Shown here: piece after piece, positions 14,514 to 28,100 of the stretch
Numbering within the stretch: position 1 is the first letter of the stretch
Layout of the letters: the number at the start of each line of letters is the position of its first letter
DNA from: Proteromonas lacertae
Lineage: Eukaryota; Sar; Bigyra; Opalinata; Proteromonadidae
Reading direction: 5' to 3'
NCBI GenBank assembly: GCA_002245135.1
Contig: NGBS01001162.1
Span: 62,001-126,000 of the forward strand
DNA: 64,000 nucleotides
The notes under the pieces: model-generated
What the model was told of the DNA's origin: nothing
What the model saw: only the letters and a program-made list of their open reading frames with translations
Databases searched by the model: none
Translations under genes and position numbers: made by a program

Positions 14514-15700
14514 ATGTCATTAACTTACAAATCTTCCCAGCATTCGTCAATTTCACTGGACAATAACATACCACTTTCCAATGCTACTACAGAGGAAATA
14601 GTAGGACTTAAGTATATTTACTCATTTAGGAACAAGTTTATGCTATTCTCACAAAGAATGGTCATTTAGATAATACAAAGCTTTATATACCACTTTCTCC
14701 TCTTAGTACACATATGGCAAAGACTTTTATGCGTATTAGAATTTATATTTATTTATTTAGTCAATAACTATGAGATTAACAGAATATGTAAGGAATTTGT
14801 ATTTTTGTGGTCAAAATATCCAAAAAACAACTTCATTACAGTAGATGAGATGAAAGAAAGATATAGCAACATACAATACACATTTTTTTCCATTTTTTTT
14901 GACTCTAGTATATTTTTACTATAACTGTGTCAATAGATCCTGTATATTTCGATTATTTTTTTCAATTTTTCTGTATTTTCGTCTTTTTAACTCCCAAACA
15001 AATCATTTCACTGATTTTATCTGTACTTCAAATACGTAGCAACATTTTTATTACACAAGTATAACATATACATATAAACCAATCAAATATTTATAATTAG
15101 TCACAAATCAAAGAAGTTATTAAATATATCGGTGATATAATAACATTAGAAGAACTATCATTGTTTTATAACAATAATCAGATTCATTTGCCGGAGTATA
15201 GAATCTAATTATTGTAATTATTTAGTTGCGAAGAGAATGCGTACTGTGTGAAGAGTTTCATTAAGCTCTTATCAACCTCCTCCTCATTGCTATTAGAATT
15301 TAATAAAGTAAAAATAGTATTAACAGAAAGAGTATTTACTTCCAAAATATATAGACAAATATATCAAAGGCAGATGTTATTTTATTCAAATCCAATAAGA
15401 ATAATTGACCCACCAAAGGAGAAGTGTTGTGAATATCTATATAGAAGGTTTTTCACTGATGAGTTACCTCCTTTTCACTATGATTTTATATTACCCAATC
15501 CTGGTAAAGATTCTGTAGATAATTTAGTTTTGGCTATGAAACAGATTAAAGGATATGGTAATAGGAAGTATTCAAGTGTACATAAGACCTGTTTAAGTAG
15601 ACATAGTCTTGAAGGAGTTCTTTCTGTAGTTTCATCTCCTTCAATTACTTATAATTCATTGCGTCAAAATAGGAATAAAATCAACCCAGTTTCTAGTTAG
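14514..15700 (+). CDS. Unidentified protein, possible divergent EF-hand pair
   Basis: I do not recognise this gene. Five introns (14601-14629, 14733-14760, 14908-14936, 15059-15100, 15196-15225) give 342 residues with a consistent frame. The N-terminal 60 residues are polar, followed by a mainly helical region with repeated hydrophobic-helix/loop patterns (for example TPKQIISLILSVLQ and SQIKEVIKYIGDIITLEELS). These faintly resemble paired degenerate EF-hand helices without the acidic calcium loop. The C-terminal 100 residues are basic and Pro/Tyr-rich (DPPKEKCCEYLYRRFF, ELPPFHYDFILPNPG), unlike any family I can name. The first intron donor could also be read 10 nt later, but that breaks the frame. 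Function unknown. Confidence 0.65.
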
Positions 15701-16165
15701 TTTAATGTAATTGTATTTTTTTTTTGATAGATAAGTTGTTTTTATGGTTGAAATAGATTTAAGTCAAAGTATTCTTGTTTTTTGTTGAGAAAATATTATG
15801 ATATATAAGAGTGATCAGATGAAAAATCACTTTTTATTCATATATCATAAATAAACAAATTTAAATAACACTAACATATACATATATCAGGATAACGATG
15901 TTTTAGATTTTATTCATAGCATTACTTTCGGATATGGTAAATTTGGTTTTTAATAAAACTATTTTTCATGTCTTTTCAGTTTATACTACGAAAAAAACAT
16001 TCAAACAAGTTATCTATATATTTATTAAATGAAAGATGGTCACAATAAAAAAATACTTTTCAAAATTCATTTTTTAAATAAATAGGAGTTTAATAAAATT
16101 TAAGCCTCACAAGCCAAGTTTCTACGATTAAGGTTTCTCCGATCTTTCATTTTGATTTTATTAAA
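15701..16165. promoter_or_regulatory. Upstream region of giant gene 1
   Basis: A 465-bp AT-rich spacer between two plus-strand genes. It contains an imperfect hairpin at 15797-15849. The last 100 bases before the ATG are relatively GC-richer (about 16100-16150) and may hold the core promoter. No other feature is visible. Confidence 0.4.
15797..15849. repeat. Imperfect inverted repeat/hairpin
   Basis: Outer arms TATGATATAT and ATATATCATA are exactly complementary, and an inner pair AGTGAT/ATCACT encloses a short loop. It lies about 100 bp after the stop of the upstream gene, so a 3'-end processing or termination role is possible. A small transposon remnant is an alternative. Confidence 0.45.
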
Positions 16166-19100
16166 ATGAAGAGCATAGCAATCTTAATATCACTCGTACT
16201 GTGTATATTTCAATTATTTATTATTATAGGTTTCAGTTTTACTCTTTGTAGTAGCGTTAATGTTGAATGTTCAAAGAGTGAAATTGAAGTCAACGTACGT
16301 GAAGGCACACGCTTAGTTATTTCATGCAGTAGTAAAATTACAGTGACTGTAGGCGATCAAGCTTTATGTACAGACTCAGATTCTTGTTCTATAAGTGTTA
16401 ACTATCCAGCAGGTACGTACAAAGGAAATTATGCTTATAACGCAGGTGAGAGTTATGGAATTACCGTTACAGTAGAACCAGCGTTAGAGTGTGAGGGATA
16501 TGGTTATGAAAGCTTCACTTTCCCTTTAAATAGATATTATTATATTCTTCCACCAAAATGTTCATCATCTAGTGAATATTTATCTGTGAATTTAGAAGAT
16601 GGTTCTGTAATTCCTGATGGTTTGAATCTAGACAGTGATGGTAGAATATATGGTAGTGCCACTAAAGCTCAAGATGCAACTAGCATTACTGTTGTTGTTA
16701 GCCGTGAAAAAGCCAATGTAAGTATTACTATTTCACTGATAGTCAAAGAAATACCAACTGAATATGGTATGTTAGGTCAAACAACAGAAAATATAATGAC
16801 TGCGAATAATACAGTATCAGAATTTAAAAATTTATACAAAAACATAATGATTTGGAGTAAGATTGGTACATTTAACACAATTTATAAAAAGTCGGATGGT
16901 TACTGTAATAATAAAGATGATTGTAAAGTAAATATTGCTGGTGTAGATGAAATTAGTCACAATAGATATACAATATGGACTAGTCTTGTCAAATTTGATA
17001 CTGAAATAAAAGGGTTTTATTTACCATTAGATTCTTCAATCAAAGCTTATTGTGCTATGATTATCAATGACAATATCGATGATATAATATTACCCAGTAG
17101 TCAAGGTGTATATACATTTGAAAAAGAAATATTACATACTGAAGAATATATTCATCTTTCTTTTATTATTTATAGTAGTTCAATAAAACAACAATTAAGT
17201 GTTTTTTATTCTAATGATGGAAAGAAATTTATACCAATTCAAGAGAATTATCAAATCTATCCAAATCCTGTTCAATATATCGGTTATCCAAATAATAATG
17301 TAATAATATATAAAACAATTCCAAAGACAATAACACCAATGGTTAATGGTGAATATAATACAAATGGTTGGGAAAGTACTTTACCTGATTTCTTAAAAAT
17401 AAATAATTATGGTGAAATTATTTATGATGGCAATGGTGAAGTAATATTCCCAGATACTCAACAATTTTATACTATCAAACCAAAAGGTAATGCAATTGAT
17501 TATAATTTGTTGGTTGATTTTAAAGATTTAAAAATTGAAAATATGGGTAAAGGTTTAGTTGGTACGTATTATAAAGGAAGTGTTGATTGTAAATATAATA
17601 CATTATCACCATCAGCAGCTTTGAAATACAGAAAATATGATGATATGTCTTCTGTTTTTCATAATACTGAATCAAATGATGTGTGGAATGGATTAACATT
17701 TGAGTTTTATAATAATTATTATGTGAAATGGACTGGCTATATAAATGTTCCAACAACTGGAACATATGAGATAAGAATAACAGCAAATGATGGTGGAAGT
17801 ATAAAAATCGAAGATAATGAATTAATAACAGAAACATGTGGTGTAAGTAGTAAATCAAAAGATTTCATACTGAAGGAAGGATTACATCCAATTACATTAG
17901 AGTATTGGAAAAGTAATAAAGATTACAAGAAAATATTGAATGTTGAATGGAAGTGTAGATCATGTGAAGATGTTGAATTTATTCAAATTCCTTCTGATAA
18001 TTTCTATTATTTATATCCATCAAAATTCTATTATCAAAATGAGATAGCTTCTTATGATGCTATCAAAGGAGTATTTAATAAAGGATTATTCTCTCTAACA
18101 ACAGAAGAAAGTAAAAATTACAATAGTTTTAGTATTTATCAAAACGATGGAGAAGTGATACTCTCTAAACCTGATATTAGTCTGGATATGGTAAATGATT
18201 CACCATGGGAACAATTTCTTATAAAAGCTAAATCTATTAATCCAGAAATACATCCAACACTCTTTACTAAACTCATGATTGAAATTAAAGAAAATATTGA
18301 ACCAAAAGATTTTAGTTATAATGAAGATGTAATAAACAAAAATATTGGTGATGAAATAGATTTAAAGGCTAGTTTAGCAGCTGGATCTGATGGAGCAATG
18401 TACATAGTTCAATCGATGAATTTACCTATTGGTTTGACTCTTGATTTAGAAAATGGAAATATAAAAGGAAGATTATTAGAAATAATGAGTGAAAGAAAAG
18501 TTACTATTAGAGTTACTAATCCATTAGGATATTTAGAGGTGACGTTAACATTTACAGTTACAGGATGTAAAGAAAATCAAATTTTCTTTTATATCAAATT
18601 TACACCAACTGATACACATTTACAACTAAAAATCAAATCTGCTAAAGAAGGAGGTGAAGTGATATATGAAAATAATCAAGATCAAGAAGTGAATAAAGAA
18701 TACTTCCATTCATTTTGCCATGATTATAATTCCTTAATAGTAGACATGAAATATTCAGGTCATTTACATGGAGATTATGGTATTTATGGTGAAAATAATG
18801 TATTATACCATTATGGTTATTATGATGGATTAGAATATAAAGAATCAATCAATCAATTTGATATTGTTAAAGATGCTGATCCAGCTATTCAATATCCTGA
18901 TTTGAGTAAATATGAATTTGTAGTTGGAAAACCAATAATTATAGTTCCAATCAAATATAATTCAATTACTGCAATTCGAAATAACAATAACACATTATTA
19001 CCTGATGGATTAACAATTGATATGAAAAACGGAGTAATAAGTGGAAAGCCTAGTATTACTTTAACAAATAGATTATATCAAATAAAGCCAGAGAATGGTG

Positions 19101-22100
19101 AAAAAGATGGTTCGATAGTATCATTAACATTCACAATTAACAAAAAATGTTCTTTAGGAGAATTATACACAGTATTTATTCATAGTGCAGATAGTAAAGG
19201 AGATATAATGACATTAAAACTTCAAGATTCATCCAATGTCTTATATGATATGAAAGGATTTCCAAATAATTATGAATATGAATGGGGATTTTGTTATGAT
19301 AAAGAAGTACTAATAATTAATTATGGTGGATCTTCAATATGGGATGATGAATCAGAGATTATATTAACGAATATAGAAAAGAATGATAAAAGAGTATACA
19401 AATATAGTATAGCAGTCGAAGAAGGAATGAAAAGTGATGTAATATCTTCTTATAAGCTTGTATTAGATGAATCAACAATTTGGCAAAAGAGTGTAGTCTA
19501 TGATAAGAATTGGTTATATAATATGAAACTTGATGAAAATTGGTCTGAGGTAAATATAAATGATACAAAGAATGCAATTGATGGAAAACCCACTACTACA
19601 TATTACAGAACTTCATTTAAAAATGTTTCACCTTCAACAATACAATATTTAGTAGGCAGAATAACTATTTATCATGGTGGTGCATTTTATTTAAATGGTA
19701 ATTTAGTATATAAAATCAATTTACCAGATGATTTTACTCAGGAAACACTATCTGAAGGAGTAAATACTGCATCTACTTTTTATATTCCAGCCTTTCTTCA
19801 AATTGCTAATAGTGAGAATATATTCGGATTTGAATTTCATAAAAGTAATATTCCTTTAGCTTTATCTTCTACATTAACACTTCAACCATTTAGTGATAAT
19901 AGTGAAACATGTACTAATCAAAATTTAAATAATTACAGAATAAATTATAAACAACAAAATAATATAAAATTGAATGATTTGATAGATGGTGATTTGACAA
20001 CTTCTTTGAAATTTGAATCGGATAATATAATTACTGTTACTAATCCAGTTTCAATAATACTGAAAGCAGCAGTTGAAGCTCATTCGTTTTTATCATATAC
20101 ATTATCCACCAAAAAATATATAAGTGGTAATTGTAATAGTTTAATTCCCAAGAAATGGAAAGTATATGGTTCAGTAACACAAGAGAGTAAATGGATTGAA
20201 TTAGATGAAGTAGATCAAATGATGGAAAGTGGTAAAACATATTATTTCAATATCAAAACCAAAACTTCCTTAGTATTTGAAGCAATAAAATTAGTAATAA
20301 CTGAAACATTAGAGAAATCAAGTGATGAGGATAATTCTTGTGGATTTGGTGTAGAATTAAGTGAAATAAATGGAAGATATTGTAGATTAAATCAGTGTAG
20401 TACTGGATCATATCCTCCCAGTAATATTGGTTCATTCCATCAATATCCTTGTCCAAATGGTGATGGAAGTGATTCAGTGATAGTAAGATGTAATTTAGAT
20501 GGTTCGTGGGATGATGAAGATGATTCTCAATGTCCAAAAGCTTCATCAATAAGATATCCACAATCTGAATATACATTTACAGTTGGTTTAGCAATTACTC
20601 CAATTAAACCAGAAATCAATGGTGAGTTTATTAATTTAGAATTTGAACCATTATTACCAACTGGTATAAAATTCAATCCATCGAATGGTGAGATAAGTGG
20701 AACTCCAATATATGCCTTAGAAGATGGTGAAACATACACAATTCGATTAGTAACATCAGATAATTCAGGAATTCAACCAAGTACTCAAATAACAATAAAA
20801 ATAACAACAACGAATTGTGAAGGTGAAGGATTAATTCCCAAATCTCCAGTTGGTACAATATATAGAGATTATTGTGAAAATGATTTTAGTGGATATAGAA
20901 TCAAAACATGTGAAATGAAAGATAATAAACCACAGTGGAGTTCATGGAATGAAAATAATTGTGTAGAAAAAGTTAGACCTAAATGTAATATTGAAAAAGA
21001 ATACATTTATAAAATAAAAGAATCAGTGAGTATTGATTTTGGGTGTAATCCAGCAGTTAGTGAAGCAACAATTAGTCCTTCATTACCATTAGGTTTGAAA
21101 TTGAGTAATGACGGTAAACTAACAGGAGATGCTGAAACAGCTCAAAATGCTGAATATTCAATTACATTCAAAACAGCTGATGGAGGATTTGATACAATTT
21201 CATTTAATATGAGAGTATGGGATGTATTAAAAAGATGTTATTATCCTTTCACAGATAATAAAATGAAATTTGTGTTGAATGAAAAGGTTGAAATATTACC
21301 ACCTAAATGTAATACTGAAGTAGGAAGTTATGAAGTTAGTGGTTTACCAACTGGAATTAGTTACAATGCTGAAAGTGGTTTAATATATGGCAAACCTACA
21401 ACAAAAACAAGTGGAACAATTACAACGAAAGCAAAGAACGGAAATTCAGAAACAGCAGACGCAATAATAAAATATGAAATAGTAGAAGTGAATGTAGATG
21501 TTTATGATAATCAGTTAATTGGTTTATATAGTAAATCTGATTATATAAGTGATATACCCAATACATTTGAACCTTTTTGGAGTTTGTTTGAAAATACTGA
21601 GAAAAGCAATACATTTAGTTTTGAAGAAGGATTTTCACCAGAAAATGTGTTTAGTGATTTAAACCTTGATTCATCGAAACAAACATTCCAACCAAATATC
21701 GTAAGAAGTAACAATTATTTCATAAAATGGTATGGCTTTATAAAATTCCGACAAAGTGGTTCATATTATTTCAAGATTGAAAGTGAAGAAAGAGTTTGGT
21801 TATTTATTAATGATATGAAGAATCCAGTAGTATCAACAACATCAAATTCAGTAGAATCTAATGTTTATGTTTCTAAAGCAACTGTTGAAATAGGTAATTT
21901 ATTCTATCCAATAGGTGTAATGTATTATCATGGAAAAGATAAAAACTTCCATTTAAAAATCAGTTATTCTTTTGATAAAACAACATATTTTCCAATTGAA
22001 GATTCAATGTTATATCATGTAGCAAAACCATTGCAATCATTGAAATATCCTCAAACTCATTATTTATTCAGACAATCAGAGAATTCAATCGAAGAGATAA

Positions 22101-25100
22101 AACCAACAATTGATTCAACCATAGTTTCAGCTACAATTAGTCCATCATTTACAAATGGATTAGAATTTGATGCAAAAACAGGAGTTATAAGTGGAAGTCC
22201 TAGTATTGGATCAATTTCATCTGATTTGTCAAAATATGTTATAACAATTGAAAGTAAATTGAATTCAATCAATGTTGATGTTTATATAGATGTATTAGAA
22301 GATAAAATCGAGAATTATGAAAAAGGAGTAAATGTAAAATATTATTTGACAAGTAATAGTAAATGTGATACAATTCCATCTGTTGGTTCACCAACAATAG
22401 AAAGAATTGAATCAAAAATATCTCATTCTGTTGATATTGATTGGTATGATACAGGTAATAGTTACTTAACAAATTTCTTAGTGGAATTTGAAGGTTCAAT
22501 AAATGTAGATGTTGTAAAGGAAGGAGGAAATACATTTACACTAGAAAGTTATGATTCTGCTATAGTCACAATTGATGATAATGATATAATAAAATCTTTA
22601 AAATGTGGAGAGAATAGTGATAAAATCGAAAAATATGAATTATCAGCAGGAATTCATAAGATTCAAGTGAAATATTGGAAATCTTCTAGTGATATATTTA
22701 GAAAGATAATTTTAAAAATGAATGGAGAAGAAGTTCAAATATATAATTTCCTTGGTAGTTATATGAAATATACGGTAAGAAAATCAGAATATATATCTGG
22801 TAAAGAAATTACGAAATTTGGCCCATTATTCTTGAATAGTGGAACAAAGAATCAATTCACATCATTCTCAATTAATCCACCCTTTACTTATAGTGGAATA
22901 AGTGGTCTTTTATTCAGTAGTGAAACAGGTGAAATATCAGGAATTCCAGTAGTAACAACAAGTGGAATGAGTAAAGAGTTTGTAATAACAGCAACAGATG
23001 TGAGTGATAGTAGTAAACAAGAGAATAGTATAAGTGATTCAATAAGAATAACAATCAATATAGTATTAGCGCCATCTGAATTAAGATATGATAATATAAA
23101 TGCAGGAGTAGGTGAAAAGATATCTGTATTACCTAAATCTATTATAAATGGTAATGGAGTAAGATATTCAATAACAAGTGATATGAAATTGCCAGAAGGA
23201 TTAGAATTAAATCCTTTGAATGGAGAAATAAGTGGATCAACAAGTGCATCATTTAGTGGAACAATTGAAATAACAGCAACAAATGATGCTGGTTCAACTA
23301 AAGCGAATGTGATAATAAAAATAGAAGGATGTAATATATTGACTCAGACTAATATTGTAGTTAGAATATTTATCAACAGTGGATCTGACATTCAATTCAA
23401 ATTTGGAGTAACTCCAATTGATCCAATATTTAGTCAAGATGGATTTAATTTAAAAACATTATATGAATTTAAGAATTGTGTAGTATATGGAAAGAAGACA
23501 TTCACTATGACAGGAACTAATATTTATGGTTGGTATGAAATCTATAATGAAAATGATTTATTGAAATATGAAGAAATAGAAGGTAGTTCTAATGTTGAAT
23601 CTGTAGTAGAAACAAATGATTCTGGAATTCCAAGTATTTCTTATGAAAATACTGAAATAACTCAGTTCAATTCATTCAAATTTAAGCCTACAATTATTAA
23701 TGGTATAAAAATAGTAGAAATAAAGAATTTACCAAAAGAAATCAATTTAAATGAAACAAACGGTATAATAAGTGGTACAATGAATGAAATAATGAAAGAA
23801 TTTTTGTTTGATTTTGTTATTACAAATTCAAAGAATTTTGTAACTAATGGAATTATTCAATTTACATTTATTCCAGTTGATACAAATAGAAATACAATAG
23901 TAAAAGCAATAATTACAACCAAGTCAAATGGAAATGATATGATTATCAAAATATTAAAGAAAAGTGATGAAAGAGTAGTAATAGAATGGAGTAATTTAGG
24001 AGATAATAATGAAATCACAAAAACCAAATCAATACAACAAGATTTATATATATTAGAATTATCATCTACAACAATGTCTGCTTGGAGTGAAGGATCATCA
24101 GTTACAATCGAAATGGATGGAACAACAGTAGTAAATAATGCATATTTTGAAGGATCAACAACAAAAACTATTCCTCTTTCAAGTGATTCTAGTAGTTTTA
24201 TAAATAGTTACACAAAATGGGAATATAAATCCGATAATAGTAAACCACCAGCTGATTGGTATAAATCTGATAATACAAATTGGAATAAATATTCATCAGG
24301 TAATTTCCCTAAAAGAACATATATTACTAGTTATTATAAAACATCATTTTATTATTATGATAATTCAGTAGTATTTTTATATGGAGATATGAAAGTCGAT
24401 TTTGATGATGGAATAATCATTTATGTAAATGGAAATGAAATTTACAGAAAGAATATTATAAAAAAAGGAGTAACTAAAGATACAAAAGCATATTATCAAT
24501 TTAAGAAAGTTATAAGTTATTCAATTATAATTAATCCAAACTTAATATTAAATGGAAATAACATAATAGCAGTAGAATTACATAATAAAGATGATTCAGA
24601 GAAAGAAAATAAATTCAAATTAGAATTAAGTGCTACATCAGGTAAAGCCAATACAATCACTCAAATTACTCCAATCGAAAAAGGAAGAACAACAGAAATG
24701 AGATATGATTTTGATAAGAGTAAAATTAATTATCCAGATCAATTTGTTAATTGTAAAGATGATTATTTACTTCAATCATTAATTAATTCACATGATGATT
24801 CAACATGGGATTATAATAATCCAATACCAATGGCGAAATGTGAAGGAGACAAAGTAAAAACAAAAGGTTATTATTTCACTCATAAGCTATTCACTGATAA
24901 AGCTTATCCTTATAAAATTTCTTACATTTTTAAAGAATTTACAGCTAATGCTTTTGATTTAATGTATTATCATCCGTTTTCAAACGATAATAAATATGCT
25001 GCTGCTATATTTGACATATATGGATCAACTGATTATAATGATGATGATAAAACTCATAATAATGATAATTGGGAATTACTTTTTTCATATAACAACAAAG

Positions 25101-28100
25101 CAATTGATGCAAGTAAAGGAAAAACTTATTTTTTTACTTTTTCAAGTTTAAAATCATTTGAAGCATATCAAATTTCTGTCAAAGATGTCAAAGATGTCAA
25201 AGTAAATGGTAAAGGCTGGGTTCAATATGATGAATTGCATATGAGATTAAATGCTCAAAAATCTTGTGTTGCTGATGATAATCATGAAGATTATCCTAAA
25301 ACAGTTGCAGGAGATACAGTTGAATTTTTATGTCCAGATTCGAAACAATTAGGATCAATCAAAATTACATGTAAATCTGATGGTACATGGGATGATAATA
25401 CTGAAGTAAATACTTGCTTTGATACACCATCTGATAAAATATATTATAGTAAAGATAATATTATCAATTTTTATGTTGATTTTACATCATCAGTATCTCC
25501 ATCTTCTCCAATTAGTGGAATATTTTCAAAGGACTGTAGTTTACCAAGTGGTTTAAGTTTTAGTGAAAGTAATGGTATAATATATGGCAAACCAACCTCA
25601 ATAGAAGGAGAGAAGTTCACAGTAAAATGTAATATAAAAGTATCAGATCAATATCCATCAGAAGTGACAATAAATGTAATTCAATTGTATTGTGAGAGTA
25701 TAGGTGAATATGAAAAAACGAAAGCAGGAAGTAAAAATAATAAAGGATGTGGCGAATTATATAATGGTGAGAAATATAGATTTTGTCCATTACAATTATC
25801 TCCAAAATTTGAAGATGAAGTAAATGCATGTGATCCATTCCCTCCATTATTATCATATTCACAATCAGAGTATTACTTAGTAAAGAATGATATAGTTGAT
25901 ATAAAACCAATAACTGGAGGATTGATAAAAGAATGGACTATAGTTGATGAGACTGAATTGCCAAATGGAATTAAATTCGAAAATGGTGCATTTGCTGGAA
26001 CAGCAACTGAAGCAAAAGCGTTAACTAGATTTAGTATAACAGCTAAAAATGAAAAATATGAAAATACAACTCATATCTCAATTTTAGTTTTAAATGGAAT
26101 TCCAAAAACAATGACAATACCTGAAGAAAATGCAGTTTATACAAATGTAGAAATAAAGCCAATAAAAGCAATATTAGATGATGAAAGTAATGGATTTTTA
26201 GAATGTAAAAGTGATCCAGAATTACCAAGTGGATTGATTATAAATCCAATTAATTGTGGTATAACTGGTAAAATAACAGATAATTACTTAATAGGTGAAA
26301 AGAGTTATACTCTTACTGGTTCAATAAAAGAAAACAAAGTCTCCAGTAATTCTTTTAAAATTAAAGTATTAAAAGGAGAATGTGTAAAAGAAGAAGAAGG
26401 CAAAGATCCAATTCATATTGATGTAGGCAAAGAATTACAAGAGAAGAGATGTAGTGAAGAGCAAAAAGGATATAAAGCATTTGAATGTTTAGCTGATAAT
26501 CCACCTAAATTCAGTGAAGAAATTGATAAATGTGTTTATTTATATCCTTCTTCATTCTCGTATAATAAAGATAAAATTGATACAACAATGTATAATTATA
26601 TTGAATTAAAACCAGTGTTAGGAGGTTCAAGTGAAGGTTTAACAACATCAACTGTGTATAAGTTAAAGGAAGGAAGTTTACAATTACCAAAAGATTTACA
26701 TTTTGATACAAACACTGGAATTATAAATGGTACATTAAATGAATATATAGAAAGTGAAAGAATAATAACAATCGAAGTAGAAAATGAAATAAAACGAGAA
26801 ACTAGTATTAGTTTCATAATAGACTATGCATATTGTCCAGCAATAGAAGATGTAGTAGAGAAGACAAAAGTAAATTCTGAACCAAAGGAAGTTGCTTGTC
26901 CTTATCCTCAAACTGGTAATACAATATATACATGTAAAAAAGAGAATGAATGGACAATCGATAAATCAGGATGTATTGATCCAGAAGTAGGTACAGTCAC
27001 CTATTCATCTTCAGATTTGCTATTTAATGTTGGTTTTTCTGATGCATTTAAACCAACGATAGATGGATTTATAACTGATATAAAGATAGAAGATACACTT
27101 CCAAATGGCATTTCATTTAATGAAACTGATGGTTCTATATATGGAACACCAACAGATGCTATAGAAAAACAAAAAATTAATATTTATACATATTATAAAA
27201 CAGCCAATAAAACAACATCAATAACCATAACAGTTACTCAATTATATTGTGAAGAAGATGGTGATTGGCCAAAAACTAAGACAGGATCATCAGCTGAAAA
27301 AGAATGTCCAAGTGATAAAAGTTATGGGCAAAATTACAGAAGATGTCCATTAACAAGACCACATCCCAAATTCGATGATGAAATAAATACTTGTCATGTT
27401 GCTTATCCAGAATCGATAGAATATAATGGAAATAATGTAATATCTGCTACTTATGATAAAGATGTTAATCAACAAGTGAAAGTGAATGGGGTTTATCCTG
27501 TTGATATAACCTTCTCGTTAGGTGAAGGTACAAAACTACCAAATGATTTGAAGTTGAATTTAGTTGATGGTTCAATAACTGGAAAATTATCAACAAAACT
27601 TGAACCTGGAACTGATAATACTAAATTGTATAAAATATGTTGTAACGGTGATGTATCAGTTTGTGTTGATGTTAAATTTGATGTTAGATATGACAATTGT
27701 CCTAAAGATGATAATTATGAATCTACTAAACCAGGTGAAATAGCTGAAATTGATTGTACAAATGGAAGACCAAATAAAGAAAGTCGAAAGTGTAATAAAT
27801 ATGGTGAATGGGAAAAGGCTGACACTTCCAAATGTCTTTATCCTGCTCCAGAAATAAGTTATGCGAAGAGTGAAATAAAAGTATATATAAATGAAGAGAT
27901 TGAAACAAATAAAGTTAGTGTAGTTGGTGAAGGAATTACAGGTTTTGTAATAAGTCCCAAAGATAAACTGAATGGATTAGTATTTAATGAAGAGACAGGT
28001 GTATTAAGTGGAAAACCTACTTTACCTATTGATGAAACATTTACAATATATTGTGAAAATGAAGGTGGAAAATCAAATGAATTTACAATAAAGATAAAAG

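Noticed and set aside
14612-14629. An 18-nt intron in the orphan gene
   Set aside because: It breaks the frame; a donor 11 nt upstream gives a 29-nt intron with consistent frame.
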